From the NCBI GenBank assembly GCA_964275585.1, contig CAXYCJ010000002.1, positions 33,154-97,153 of the forward strand: DNA of 64,000 nucleotides, in the 5' to 3' direction. Under the pieces are notes generated by a model. That model worked only from the letters and a program-made list of their open reading frames with translations. It ran no database searches and had not been told where the DNA came from. The position numbers and the translations under genes were made by a program. This DNA is from D2472 sp964275585. GTDB taxonomy: Bacteria > Pseudomonadota > Gammaproteobacteria > Magnimaribacterales > D2472. Shown here in pieces: positions 54,113 to 63,443 of the stretch (position 1 is its first letter; every line of letters begins with the position of its first letter).

Positions 54113-54430
54113 ATGTTGAGATGGGCAATTAGATCTGTGGCAGCAAACAGATACAAAAGTAAAGTCATCAGTGAATCTGGGAGAGCGAGCAGTAAATCAC
54201 AGAAAGCTATGAGGCAATTTAGCTCTGCAAAAAGAGAAAAGGATATTAATAAAAAAATGGATTACATGGCTGAAGGCATGAGCTATTTAGCAGAAGCAGT
54301 AAGCCATAATTCAAACGCTGTTGAGCCACTTGCAGAAATGTCATTTGTAGCTTCTTTGTTAGTAGAGAGCATACAAAATAATTTAGATGAGCAAACAGCA
54401 GACATCGTTGAAAAGCTAAAAAAAGCTTAA
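54113..54430 (+). CDS. Small helical protein of unknown function (105 aa)
   Basis: I do not recognise this protein. It begins with a basic amphipathic stretch (MLRWAIRSVAANRYKSK), is rich in Ser, Lys and Ala, and appears all-helical with possible coiled coil (FSSAKREKDINKKMDYMAEGMSYLAEAVSHN). No signal peptide or membrane helix is evident. A strong purine-rich ribosome-binding site (AAGGGGG) lies 9-15 bases before the ATG, so it is likely expressed. It stands alone between tRNA-Arg and thrS. Confidence 0.65.
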   Translation: MLRWAIRSVAANRYKSKVISESGRASSKSQKAMRQFSSAKREKDINKKMDYMAEGMSYLAEAVSHNSNAVEPLAEMSFVASLLVESIQNNLDEQTADIVEKLKKA

Positions 54431-54577
54431 AAATTATTAATCTGTGATTAAAGGATATTTACCTAGAGGGTAATGGCGGAATTAATATATCAAGTTAAAG
54501 AGATGTTCATTAAAAGTTAACGGTAAAATATACCTTTGGTGCTAAAAACATTAAAATAACTTTTAAGGACTAAAACC

Positions 54578-56521
54578 ATGACTCAAGAAATAACAATTAC
54601 ATTGCCTGATGGCTCGAAAAAGCAAGCCCAATCTGGAGTTACCGGAGCAGAAATTGCAGGCATGATAGGTGCTGGGCTTGCCAAGGCTGCTCTTGCTTTT
54701 GAGGTTAATGGGGAGAAAAGAGACCTTAGTGACAGTGTTTGCGAAGACTCAAATATTTCTATATTTACCATTGATTCAGATGAAGGTCTAGAAATCATGC
54801 GCCATACAGTCGCTGCACAGGTTTTAGCGCGCGCAATCAAGAATCTATACCCTAGTGCCAAGTTAGCAATTGGTCCAACAATTGACGATGGTTTTTACTA
54901 TGATTTTTTTTGCGATAACACTGTTTCGATTGATGACTTGCCTAAGATTGAGAAAGAAATGGAAAAAATAGTTGCATCAAAAGAACTGATTCAGAAAACT
55001 GTCCATTCCAAAAATGATGCAATCAAAGGTTTTACTGCTTTAGATGAGCCTTACAAAGTTAAAATTATTGAAGACTCAGGCCAGGAATCAGATTTTCAAA
55101 TATACAACCAAGGTGATACTGGATTTATTGATCTTTGTAGAGGCCCTCATTTACCAAGTCTTGATAAGGTAGGTTCTTTTAAGCTTACAAAAATTTCCGG
55201 TGCTTATTGGAAAGGCGATTCAAACAATGAAATGCTTACGAGAGTCTATGGAACAGCATGGAAAAATGATAAAGATCTTAGTAAATACTTAACTCTTCTC
55301 GAAGAAGCTGAAAAAAGAGATCATCGCAAGCTAGCAAAACAAATGGATCTCTTTCATTTGCAAGAAGAGGCTCCTGGCATGGTGTTCTGGCATCCAAAGG
55401 GCTGGTCAGTCTATGTTGCTCTTCAAAACTACATCCGTAAAAAGCAGATTGCAAACGGGTACGATGAGATCAATACACCATTGGTAGTGGATAGAAAGCT
55501 TTGGGAGGCATCTGGTCATTGGGACAAGTATCGAGAGCACATGTTTATTACAGAGATTGATGAAGAGCACGCTAATGAAAAAAGAGTGAATGCACTTAAG
55601 CCTATGAATTGCCCATGCCATGTTCAGGTTTATAACCATGGCTTGAAATCTTATCGAGATTTACCCATCCGCTTAGCTGAGTTTGGTGCTTGTCATAGAT
55701 ATGAAGCATCTGGAACCATGCACGGACTGATGCGAGTAAGAGGTTTTACACAGGATGACGGACATATATTTTGTACAGAGGATCAGATTGAATCTGAGAC
55801 TGCATCTTTTATTTCACTGCTTTCAAATATCTACTCTGATCTAGGTTTTGATACTTTTGACATAAAGCTTTCTAAACGTCCTGAAGTGAGAGTTGGCTCT
55901 GATGAAGTTTGGGATAAAGCAGAGCATGCTCTTGAATCAGCAATCAAAAAATTAGATCTTCCTTACTCAGTTGAAGAGGGCGCTGGAGCATTCTATGGTC
56001 CTAAACTTGATTTTGTTCTTACTGACGCAATTGGTCGAGAATGGCAATGCGGTACATTTCAAGCCGATTTTAATCTTCCTGAGCGTTTAGAGGCTGAGTA
56101 TGTCGGAGAAGATGGGTCCAAGCACAGGCCAGTAATGATGCATCGTGCCATTTTGGGATCCTTTGAAAGGTTTCTAGGGGTGCTGATTGAAAACTATGCA
56201 GGCAAGTTGCCATTGTGGTTGGCTCCAACTCAAATTGTTTTTATGACAGTAACAGATGAAGTTTCTGATTATGCTTCTAGTCTCAAGGATAAATGTGATG
56301 TTCTTAATCTCAGAGCAGAGTTAGACCTAAGAAATGAAAAAATTGGATACAAAATTAGAGAACACAGTAATGCAAAAGTTCCTTTGATGGCTGTAATCGG
56401 TAAAGAGGAGATGAGTTCAAATAGTATTTCCATTAGAAATCTTAGCGAGAATAAAACCGATACATATTCAGTAGAAGAAGCTATGAGCTTATTAGTTAAT
56501 AGCTCTGCATTACCCTCTTAA
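54578..56521 (+). CDS. thrS: Threonyl-tRNA synthetase
   Basis: Class II synthetase with an N-terminal TGS domain (ITLPDGSKKQAQSGVTGAEI), an editing domain (residues about 80-220 with HTVAAQVLARA), the catalytic core with NCPCHVQVYNH and MHRAILGSFERFLGVLIENY, and the anticodon domain at the end. Length of 647 residues is normal. In E. coli thrS is followed by infC, rpmI and rplT; here the downstream neighbour is a convergent cupin gene, so that operon is split. Confidence 0.97.
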   Translation: MTQEITITLPDGSKKQAQSGVTGAEIAGMIGAGLAKAALAFEVNGEKRDLSDSVCEDSNISIFTIDSDEGLEIMRHTVAAQVLARAIKNLYPSAKLAIGPTIDDGFYYDFFCDNTVSIDDLPKIEKEMEKIVASKELIQKTVHSKNDAIKGFTALDEPYKVKIIEDSGQESDFQIYNQGDTGFIDLCRGPHLPSLDKVGSFKLTKISGAYWKGDSNNEMLTRVYGTAWKNDKDLSKYLTLLEEAEKRDHRKLAKQMDLFHLQEEAPGMVFWHPKGWSVYVALQNYIRKKQIANGYDEINTPLVVDRKLWEASGHWDKYREHMFITEIDEEHANEKRVNALKPMNCPCHVQVYNHGLKSYRDLPIRLAEFGACHRYEASGTMHGLMRVRGFTQDDGHIFCTEDQIESETASFISLLSNIYSDLGFDTFDIKLSKRPEVRVGSDEVWDKAEHALESAIKKLDLPYSVEEGAGAFYGPKLDFVLTDAIGREWQCGTFQADFNLPERLEAEYVGEDGSKHRPVMMHRAILGSFERFLGVLIENYAGKLPLWLAPTQIVFMTVTDEVSDYASSLKDKCDVLNLRAELDLRNEKIGYKIREHSNAKVPLMAVIGKEEMSSNSISIRNLSENKTDTYSVEEAMSLLVNSSALPS

Positions 56522-56523
56522 AA

Positions 56524-56922
56524 TTAGACTCTCCAGCCGTCTCTATCAAAGACTCTCAAGTACGTTAATTGATCATGCTCAGATTCATTAGCAACTTTTA
56601 CAAAATCACCTGATTGCACAAGAATTACGTCTCCAGGAGTTAATGCATATGAATCTTGATGCTCAATTCCTTGACTGGGATCTTTCCCATGACCCTCCAT
56701 TGAATTCATGTACTCAATTACTTCCATGATTCCGCGACCATTCACAACAATGTAAACAACATCTGATTCAACAAGCCTGTGTCCGACAGTAGATCTGCCA
56801 GGCTCAATAACAGTTTTACTAGCAATGACCTTACCAAGAAGGTCATTAGTCCATACAGAATAGTCATCATTTATTTTTTGAGGACTTCCGCCAACTCTAA
56901 AATTTACATATTTTTTAGCCAT
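56524..56922 (-). CDS. Cupin-domain protein
   Basis: A 132-residue protein of the single-domain cupin type. The conserved cupin motif 1 is seen around PGRSTVGHRLVESDVVYIVVNGRGIMEV, and motif 2 as PGDVILVQSGDFVKVANES. A His and a Glu in motif 1 could bind a metal. Function is unknown. It is divergent from metY across a 249-base gap with a palindrome, and convergent with thrS. Confidence 0.72.
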   Translation of the reverse strand: MAKKYVNFRVGGSPQKINDDYSVWTNDLLGKVIASKTVIEPGRSTVGHRLVESDVVYIVVNGRGIMEVIEYMNSMEGHGKDPSQGIEHQDSYALTPGDVILVQSGDFVKVANESEHDQLTYLRVFDRDGWRV

Positions 56923-57027
56923 AATTTTATTAATTAATTAACTTGTAGTGGATTGAAATTTATTTCAACATAAATGTCAATAATTTTAGTTAATGTTATT
57001 AAAACGGTATTTTATAGTATAAATTTA

Positions 57028-57042
57028 TGTAGTTTAACTACA
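57028..57042. promoter_or_regulatory. 15-base palindrome TGTAGTTTAACTACA between cupin and metY genes
   Basis: Seven-base perfect arms around a T lie in the 249-base AT-rich gap (56923-57171). The same half-site TGTAGT appears at 56945-56950 near the cupin gene. An operator for one or both divergent genes is plausible. No riboswitch fold for S-adenosylmethionine or similar could be recognised in the metY leader. Confidence 0.3.
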
Positions 57043-57171
57043 AAATACAATTTTATTATTATTATATCAATTTTATAAATAATGAAGTGTTTAATGCATC
57101 TAAGCAATCTTGGGTAAAAGAGATATTTGTTTTAAACTAAACAACAATTAAATTTTTTTATTGGAAATAAT

Positions 57172-58470
57172 ATGACAAACAAGAGCTACAAAAATCCAGC
57201 AACCATTGCTTTGCATACTGGATGGAGAAAAGATGAAACCACTAATTCAGTTACCGTGCCTATTCATATGACATCGAGCTATCAATTTGATAGCGTTGAT
57301 CATGCGGCAAGCTTATTTGCACTTGGTGAGTTAGGAAATATCTATTCTCGTATTATGAATCCTACTAATGCTGTGCTTGAAGAGAGGGTAGCTGCGCTTG
57401 AAGGAGGGGTAGCGGCATTGGGCGTTGCTTCAGGTCAAGCAGCTTCAGCTTACGCAATTCAAAATTTATGCACTCATGGAGACAATATTGTTGCCTCATC
57501 TCACTTATATGGAGGAACGTATAATCAATTTAAAAACGTTTTATCTGATATGGGCATTGAGGTTAGATTTGTTGATCCGGCTGATCCCCAGAATTTTATT
57601 GACGCCACAGATGATAAGACTCGTGCTTATTATGGAGAGGTCTTACCGAACCCAAGTTTTGAGGTCTTTCCAATTGCTGAAGTAGCAGAATTAGGTAAAC
57701 CATTAGGCATTCCGTTAATTTTAGATAACACTGCAGCACCTATAATTTGCAGACCATTCGATCATGGTGCAGCGGTCCTTATTCATTCAACGACTAAATA
57801 TATTGGTGGGCACGGAACATCTATCGGTGGAATTATAGTAGATAGCGGAAATTTTGATTGGGAAGCTCATCCTGAGAGACAGCCTAAATTAAATTCTCCT
57901 GACCCTTCGTATGATGGCTTAGTTTGGACAGAGGCTGTTAAACCAATGGGGCCTATTGCATACATCTTAAAGGCTAGAGTTACAATTTTAAGAGATCTAG
58001 GCGCAGCTATGAGTCCTTTTAACGCTTTCATGTTTATTCAAGGTCTTGAAACCTTACATTTAAGAATGAAAGAGCATTCTGCAAATGGGCAAAAAGTTGC
58101 TGAGTTTCTACAAAATCATCCGATGGTTGAAAGAGTAGCTTACCCAGGAGTCGCATCAGGTTATCTGAAAGAAAGGGCTAAGAAATATCTATCAGGAGGT
58201 CATGGAGGCTTGCAAGGTTTTGAAATTAAGGGCGGTTTAGAGGCTGGCAAGATTTTTGTTAACTCCTTAGAAATGCTTTATCACGTAGCTAATATCGGTG
58301 ACTCAAGAAGTTTAGCCATTCATCCTGCTAGCACAACTCATTCTCAGTTAAATGAGGCAGAGCTCTCAGCAGCAGGGGTAAGCCCAGGATATGTAAGACT
58401 GTCTATAGGAATTGAGCATATAGACGATATCATTGCAGACATTGATCAAGCATTAGCTAAGGCTAGTTAG
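57172..58470 (+). CDS. metY: O-acetylhomoserine aminocarboxypropyltransferase (sulfhydrylase)
   Basis: A PLP-dependent enzyme that uses O-acetylhomoserine and sulfide (or methanethiol) to make homocysteine or methionine. It has the Cys/Met metabolism family features GNIYSRIMNPTNAVLEERVAALEGG, the PLP lysine in HSTTKYIGGHG and IGIEHIDDIIADIDQAL at the end. At 432 residues it matches the MetY/O-acetylhomoserine group better than MetB or MetZ. The ATG at 57172 is preceded by GGAAATAAT. It is monocistronic in appearance. Confidence 0.93.
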   Translation: MTNKSYKNPATIALHTGWRKDETTNSVTVPIHMTSSYQFDSVDHAASLFALGELGNIYSRIMNPTNAVLEERVAALEGGVAALGVASGQAASAYAIQNLCTHGDNIVASSHLYGGTYNQFKNVLSDMGIEVRFVDPADPQNFIDATDDKTRAYYGEVLPNPSFEVFPIAEVAELGKPLGIPLILDNTAAPIICRPFDHGAAVLIHSTTKYIGGHGTSIGGIIVDSGNFDWEAHPERQPKLNSPDPSYDGLVWTEAVKPMGPIAYILKARVTILRDLGAAMSPFNAFMFIQGLETLHLRMKEHSANGQKVAEFLQNHPMVERVAYPGVASGYLKERAKKYLSGGHGGLQGFEIKGGLEAGKIFVNSLEMLYHVANIGDSRSLAIHPASTTHSQLNEAELSAAGVSPGYVRLSIGIEHIDDIIADIDQALAKAS

Positions 58471-58480
58471 TTGCCAGGGG

Positions 58481-58996
58481 ATGTTAGAATTAATCCCTGA
58501 TGTTAGTTATATTATAGTTGGATCCAGGGACAGACTATCTCAGATCAAATCTTATCAAATTGAGGATGGAACAGAATGCATGCTCTGTCCTTTTTCCTCT
58601 TTAGAGGAATTACCTGCCATCTTAGATTCAAAAATTGCAGCATTAAACTCTAAAGTCATTTCACTTATTCCTGTGGGCGCTTTTCCAAGAAAGATCGCTA
58701 GGTCGCAATTATTACATTTTGCAAGAAGCGAATATCAGTTTTGGGGTTGGTATCATTTTGGTAGTAAATTTAGAGGAGCCCTTCAGAATGTCGCGAAGGT
58801 AAATACTTTTTTAAATAAAGTCCCTCACATAGAGCAGGGAATATTTTTTTCTAAATCTTTATATTTTTCAGTTGGTGGGATTGGAGATATCAACTCAAAT
58901 CCATTTGCAGAGCTAGCAAAACGTTTTTATCTAAGGCTTGATCCACAAAATCCACTGCCATCACTTACAATAAGAGGAAAATCTATATTAAATTAA
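58481..58996 (+). CDS. Short glycosyltransferase-2-like protein
   Basis: A 171-residue protein that resembles the second half of GT2-type enzymes of the small TIGR04283-like group: an Ala/Arg-rich middle (IARSQLLHFARSEYQFWGWYHFG), then HIEQGIFFSKSLYFSVGGIGDI, like the acceptor-side QGIFFRR..F..GGF element, and a tail with LAKRFYLRL. The DXD motif and full nucleotide-binding fold are not apparent, so it may be a trimmed or non-catalytic member. It is ten bases after metY and four bases before ccmA, so it may be expressed with the cytochrome operon. Confidence 0.45.
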   Translation: MLELIPDVSYIIVGSRDRLSQIKSYQIEDGTECMLCPFSSLEELPAILDSKIAALNSKVISLIPVGAFPRKIARSQLLHFARSEYQFWGWYHFGSKFRGALQNVAKVNTFLNKVPHIEQGIFFSKSLYFSVGGIGDINSNPFAELAKRFYLRLDPQNPLPSLTIRGKSILN

Positions 58997-59000
58997 TTTT

Positions 59001-59588
59001 ATGCAATTAGTTACTGCGAATAATTTAGGATATTCCATTAATGATAAGAGGTTATTTCATAATCTTTCATTTTCATTGAATACTGGTTGTGGCCTCCATA
59101 TTAAAGGTGGTAATGGATCTGGAAAGAGTACCTTATTAAGAATAATTTTAGGGCTTACTTCTCCTAGCAAGGGCAGCATTGAATTCTCTAATCCTGATCT
59201 TCAAGTCTCCTATCTTGGCCATAAAAATGCTATTAAGCATTATTTAACGCCAATGCAGAATTTAGAACTAATTTTTCAATCAACTGCATTGCAAAATGCT
59301 ATTCACTGGCTGCATACCCTTGGATTAAAGAAGGTTCAAGATGAGTTAACTGCTAATCTATCTTTTGGACAGCAAAAAAAATTAGCTTTAATTAGAATTT
59401 TTGCTAATCAATCTAATTTAATTATTTTAGATGAGCCTTTTGTTGGGCTAGACAATCCCGCAAGAGATTTATTGAATGAATTTTTACAAAAAAAATTAGC
59501 CTCAGATACTAGCCTTATTCTTACTTCTCATATTGAACCTAATATTGTATGCAGTGAATTAGTTCTTCCGGACAATACAAATGATTAA
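59001..59588 (+). CDS. ccmA: Heme exporter/CcmA, ABC ATPase of cytochrome c maturation
   Basis: A 195-residue ABC ATPase. Walker A GGNGSGKST is at residues 36-44, the signature LSFGQQKKLALIRIF and Walker B LIILDEPFVGLD follow. In system I it works with CcmB and CcmC to release holo-CcmE. The order ccmA-B-C-D-E-F-G here is the standard one. It overlaps ccmB by eight bases. Confidence 0.95.
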   Translation: MQLVTANNLGYSINDKRLFHNLSFSLNTGCGLHIKGGNGSGKSTLLRIILGLTSPSKGSIEFSNPDLQVSYLGHKNAIKHYLTPMQNLELIFQSTALQNAIHWLHTLGLKKVQDELTANLSFGQQKKLALIRIFANQSNLIILDEPFVGLDNPARDLLNEFLQKKLASDTSLILTSHIEPNIVCSELVLPDNTND

Positions 59589-60231
59589 TTTTTTCTTTTC
59601 AGAAGCATTCAAGTTACAACATAAATTAAGATCGTGGCTAGGACCATTGCTAATAATGATTTTAGTGTTAGTTGCATTTCCTTTAAGCATCGATATTTCT
59701 CAATACGATTTAAATAAATTTTATTTTTCAGTCATTGTTGTTTCTCTTTTAATGATTTCTTTTTTGGCAACTGAGTCAATTTTTTCTGAGGACTACGAAG
59801 ATGGTTCGCTTGAGCAACTTCACTTAGAAGAAAAAGATTTTTATAAAATTATCCTTGCTAAAATACTTACATATGTTTTTTTTATTGGAATTCCTATGGC
59901 GCTTATTGGCTCTATATTTTCATTTGCTAATGGAGTTTCTTTGGTTGAGATCCCAAAAATATTTATTATTCTATCTATCTCAACATTAATTTTATTTAAT
60001 GTATTTGCTTTTGGAAGCGCTTTATCAATTAACAAAGGGTCAATGCTTGGAGTCTTAGCAAGCCTTCCTTTGGCACTTCCTGCTATTGTTCTTTTGGGCC
60101 GCGGAGTTAGAACAGTTCAATATGGAGGAGGTTTCTTTGAGGTCTCAGCATTAATGGCAGGAGTAGCATTATTGGTTACGGCAATCATGCCTATTATTAT
60201 CTCTGCAACCCTAAAAACTCATCTCGAATGA
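59581..60231 (+). CDS. ccmB: CcmB, membrane subunit of the CcmAB complex
   Basis: A 216-residue polytopic membrane protein with SEDYEDGSLEQLHLEEKDFYKIILAKI, typical for CcmB after the second helix, and about six membrane segments. It overlaps ccmA by eight bases and precedes ccmC by 25. Confidence 0.93.
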   Translation: MINFFFSEAFKLQHKLRSWLGPLLIMILVLVAFPLSIDISQYDLNKFYFSVIVVSLLMISFLATESIFSEDYEDGSLEQLHLEEKDFYKIILAKILTYVFFIGIPMALIGSIFSFANGVSLVEIPKIFIILSISTLILFNVFAFGSALSINKGSMLGVLASLPLALPAIVLLGRGVRTVQYGGGFFEVSALMAGVALLVTAIMPIIISATLKTHLE

Positions 60232-60256
60232 GTGACTTCAGTTTATAATATTCCCT

Positions 60257-60988
60257 GTGCTTACATCATTTATTCATAGATTTTCCTCGCCAAAAAGTTT
60301 TGTAGAGGTAACCGCGCTCTTTTTTCCTTATTTGATGTTCCTTGGATGTTCATGCCTTGTAGTAGGATGGGTATGGGGTCTGGCATTTGCGCCAGAGGAT
60401 GCCACTCAAGGTAACTCATATCGCATCATTTTTCTTCATGTGCCGGCCTCAATGCTGGCTCAATTGATTTATTTCTTCATGTCCATTTGTGCGTTAATGC
60501 ATCTAGTATGGAGAGTAAAATTAGCAGCCTATCTCATTAAATCAGCTGCTCCAGTTGGAGTGATGATTACTTTTATTGCTCTATTTTCTGGCTCTATATG
60601 GGGGATACCCACTTGGGGAACCTGGTGGCAATGGGATGCCAGAATTACTTCTACATTGATCTTATTTATTATGTATTTGGGGATTATTACTTTGCATAGC
60701 TCATTTTCAAATGCTGAAAAGGCAGATCGCTTAATGTCTATTTTAGTGGTGGTTGGAGTGGTTAATATCCCTATTATTAAAAAATCAGTAGATTGGTGGT
60801 CCACGCTGCATCAACCAGCATCAATTTCTATTTCAGAAGGCACCTCTATTGACCCATCCATGCTTTATCCTTTAACTATTTCAATCTTTGGAATGACATT
60901 GACGATGATTGCTCTTGGTATTCTTCTTAGCAAGCTCTATATTTTGACTCGGGAAAAGAACAAAAAGTGGGTGCAGGCACATGTTTAA
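60257..60988 (+). CDS. ccmC: CcmC, heme delivery protein
   Basis: A 243-residue membrane protein with the tryptophan-rich heme motif WGTWWQWDAR (residues 120-129) and histidines in FLHVPAS (His61) and STLHQPASIS, which in E. coli CcmC hold heme for transfer to CcmE. It starts with GTG 60257 and its stop overlaps ccmD by eight bases. Confidence 0.95.
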   Translation: MLTSFIHRFSSPKSFVEVTALFFPYLMFLGCSCLVVGWVWGLAFAPEDATQGNSYRIIFLHVPASMLAQLIYFFMSICALMHLVWRVKLAAYLIKSAAPVGVMITFIALFSGSIWGIPTWGTWWQWDARITSTLILFIMYLGIITLHSSFSNAEKADRLMSILVVVGVVNIPIIKKSVDWWSTLHQPASISISEGTSIDPSMLYPLTISIFGMTLTMIALGILLSKLYILTREKNKKWVQAHV

Positions 60989-61151
60989 TTTTTCTTTTAC
61001 AGATTTTCAAGATTTCTTAACAATGGATGGCCATGGAATATATGTATGGACTGTTTATTTGGTTGCTTCTATATTAATTGCAGTAAGTTTTTTGATTGTT
61101 CGACATAAGCTAAATGTGTTTAAGAGAAAGTTAGAAAATGCTTCAGAATAG
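60981..61151 (+). CDS. ccmD: CcmD, small heme exporter protein
   Basis: A 56-residue frame: MFNFSFTDFQDFLTMDGHGIYVW, then a membrane helix VYLVASILIAVSFLIV, then a basic tail (RHKLNVFKRKLENASE). The MDGHGIYVW-membrane helix-basic tail layout is the CcmD signature. It overlaps ccmC by eight bases and ccmE by 14, explaining why it is easy to miss. In E. coli CcmD helps release holo-CcmE from CcmABC. Confidence 0.93.
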   Translation: MFNFSFTDFQDFLTMDGHGIYVWTVYLVASILIAVSFLIVRHKLNVFKRKLENASE

Positions 61152-61548
61152 AAAGAAAAGACTGCAGAAATTTTTTATCATCATGCTCCTATCAGCCATA
61201 GGGGCTTCACTAGTTTTATTTGCACTTAATTCAAAACTGGATCTCTTTTATTCACCGTCTGAAATGTTATCAGCAGATATTAAACCAGGATATCGCATCA
61301 AACTTGGCGGAATGGTTGAAATAGACTCAATTAAGCGAGAGGGAACCAAAGTTCTTTTTGTGGTAACTGATTTTGAAGCTAAGGTACCAGTTTCTTTTGA
61401 TGGAGTTGTTCCAGATTTATTTAAAGAGAATTCTGGAGTTGTTGCTTTGGGTTTCTACTCAGATGGATTGTTTGTTGCAGAGAAGATATTTGCTAAGCAT
61501 GATGAGAACTACATGCCTCCAGAGCTTATGAATGAGTCTAGTTCATGA
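61138..61548 (+). CDS. ccmE: CcmE, periplasmic heme chaperone
   Basis: A membrane-anchored chaperone of 136 residues with an N-terminal helix (residues 12-30), the OB-fold core (RIKLGGMVEIDS, FDGVVPDLFKENSGVVALG) and the heme-binding AKHDENYMPPE with His121 and Tyr125 (His130/Tyr134 in E. coli). It starts at ATG 61138, 14 bases inside ccmD, and overlaps ccmF by four bases. Confidence 0.95.
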   Translation: MLQNRKKRLQKFFIIMLLSAIGASLVLFALNSKLDLFYSPSEMLSADIKPGYRIKLGGMVEIDSIKREGTKVLFVVTDFEAKVPVSFDGVVPDLFKENSGVVALGFYSDGLFVAEKIFAKHDENYMPPELMNESSS

Positions 61549-63443
61549 TAGGGGAAATTGCTCATTTCTTATCATTGGCTTCAGCTCTTGGCCTTATTTT
61601 GCTGCTAATCTTTAATGTCTTTTTTTACGCATATGGGAAGCATAAAAATCAAGATATTCTTTCTTATAAATTATTTCATCAGTCATGCTTGTTAATTTTT
61701 ATTTCTTTTGGGCTTTATGTTTATCTAGCAATTACTGATGATTTTTCCATTAGCTACATTGCAAATCATTCAAACTCACAACTTCCCATATTCTATAAAA
61801 TTACTTCGATATGGAGTGCTCATGAGGGATCAATGTTCCTGTGGATAGTTTTTTTAACTCTTTGGAGCACATTATTTATAAGTTCTCTTTCTTTCAAGCA
61901 TCCTTTGAAAAAAGGAACCATGTTGATGCTAACGATTATTATCTTAGGTTTTTTGCTATTTCTTTTAATGACATCTAACCCTTTTGAAAGAATTTTACCT
62001 TTTGGTGTATTGGAGGGTGCAGATATCAACCCAGTGCTTCAAGATCCTGCTTTGGCAATTCATCCACCTACACTTTACTTGGGTTATGTAGGTTTTGTAA
62101 TATCTTTCAGCTTTATTACGGCATACCTTTTTCATGGTGATATACATTATCCATGGGAGAAAGATATTAAAAATTGGTCGTTTATTGCTTGGATTTTTTT
62201 AACCATAGGGATAACCCTTGGAAGTTGGTGGGCTTATTATGAGCTTGGCTGGGGAGGGTATTGGTTCTGGGATCCAGTTGAGAATGTTGCTTTAATGCCG
62301 TGGCTTGCAGCAACAGCATTTATGCATTCACTCTTTGCTTCTTCAAAATCTAACATTTTAAAAGCATGGACATTGTTTTTAGGTATTTTGATATTTGCTT
62401 TAAGTTTGTTTGGTGCATTTATTGTGCGTTCAGGAATTATTGATAGCGTCCATTCATTTGCGAATGATCCTCAAAGAGGTTTGTATTTGTTGGGTTTTTC
62501 TGGGTTTATAACTTTGATTGCCTTAGGGATATTCGCATATAGACTTCCAAGCATGCAGTCCTCAAAATTCATAGTGACTGGTTCCAAGGAGTCATTTTTA
62601 TCTATGAATAATATTTTGATGATAACTGCAATTTTTTCAATCTTTTTGGGCGTGACATATCCTTTGATTATTGAATTTATTAACGGAGATAAGGTGAGCA
62701 TAGGCCCTCCTTATTACAATACTATTTTTGCGCCCTTAATTCTTCTGACCTCTATTTTTATTATGATTTCACTAGAAGCGCTATGGCAGAGAGGCATGCA
62801 AGCCCGCACATTATTGATTGCACTAACACCTACTCTCGTTATATCAAGCCTTGCTTTATATTTTATTTGGTATTTTGTAGAAAGTGTCTCATTGCTAGCC
62901 TATGTAGGAATTTACTCTGGCTTGCTGATAATAATTAGCTATTTATTAAAAGCTGTTGCTTCTATAAAAAATAAAACATATCTAAATAAAGGCAGTTTTG
63001 TTGCCCACATGGGGCTAGGACTTCTGTTCTTTGCAATATCAATGAATAGCATTTTAAGCTATCAAAAAAATATTAATTTGTTTCTAGGCGAGCAACAGTA
63101 TATTAATAATTCAATATCAGAATTCAAATTTTTAGATTTACAAAATATCAAAGCTTCAAATCATGATGTAATTTCAGCTGAAATATTCATTGTTCATGAT
63201 GGGCAGTCTATTTACCTGAATCCTGAAAAAAGAAAGTATTTTGCTAGAGGGCAGATTACCTCAGAGACAGCTATCCATGCCACAGCTTTAAAAGATACCT
63301 ATCTAACAATAGGTGATCAGCTGGGCGATGGAAGCTGGACTTTTTCTTTGCAGATTAATTATTTCATAAAGTGGATTTGGTTCTCATCAGCGCTAATGGT
63401 TATGGGTATTTTAATGACTATATTTAAAAAGAAAATTTTATGA
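61545..63443 (+). CDS. ccmF: CcmF, heme lyase subunit
   Basis: A 632-residue polytopic membrane protein with the WWD domain motif GSWWAYYELGWGGYWFWDPVENVALMPWL and the surrounding histidines (for example AIHPPTLYLGYVG) that bind heme. It passes heme from CcmE to apocytochrome together with CcmH/CcmG. Length is normal. It overlaps ccmE upstream and ccmG downstream by four bases each (ATGA). Confidence 0.95.
   Translation: MIGEIAHFLSLASALGLILLLIFNVFFYAYGKHKNQDILSYKLFHQSCLLIFISFGLYVYLAITDDFSISYIANHSNSQLPIFYKITSIWSAHEGSMFLWIVFLTLWSTLFISSLSFKHPLKKGTMLMLTIIILGFLLFLLMTSNPFERILPFGVLEGADINPVLQDPALAIHPPTLYLGYVGFVISFSFITAYLFHGDIHYPWEKDIKNWSFIAWIFLTIGITLGSWWAYYELGWGGYWFWDPVENVALMPWLAATAFMHSLFASSKSNILKAWTLFLGILIFALSLFGAFIVRSGIIDSVHSFANDPQRGLYLLGFSGFITLIALGIFAYRLPSMQSSKFIVTGSKESFLSMNNILMITAIFSIFLGVTYPLIIEFINGDKVSIGPPYYNTIFAPLILLTSIFIMISLEALWQRGMQARTLLIALTPTLVISSLALYFIWYFVESVSLLAYVGIYSGLLIIISYLLKAVASIKNKTYLNKGSFVAHMGLGLLFFAISMNSILSYQKNINLFLGEQQYINNSISEFKFLDLQNIKASNHDVISAEIFIVHDGQSIYLNPEKRKYFARGQITSETAIHATALKDTYLTIGDQLGDGSWTFSLQINYFIKWIWFSSALMVMGILMTIFKKKIL

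Noticed and set aside
57043..57171. SAM riboswitch in the metY leader.
   Set aside because: I could not build a conserved pseudoknot or stem set of any SAM class by eye; a covariance model search (Rfam SAM, SAM-II, SAM-V) would decide.
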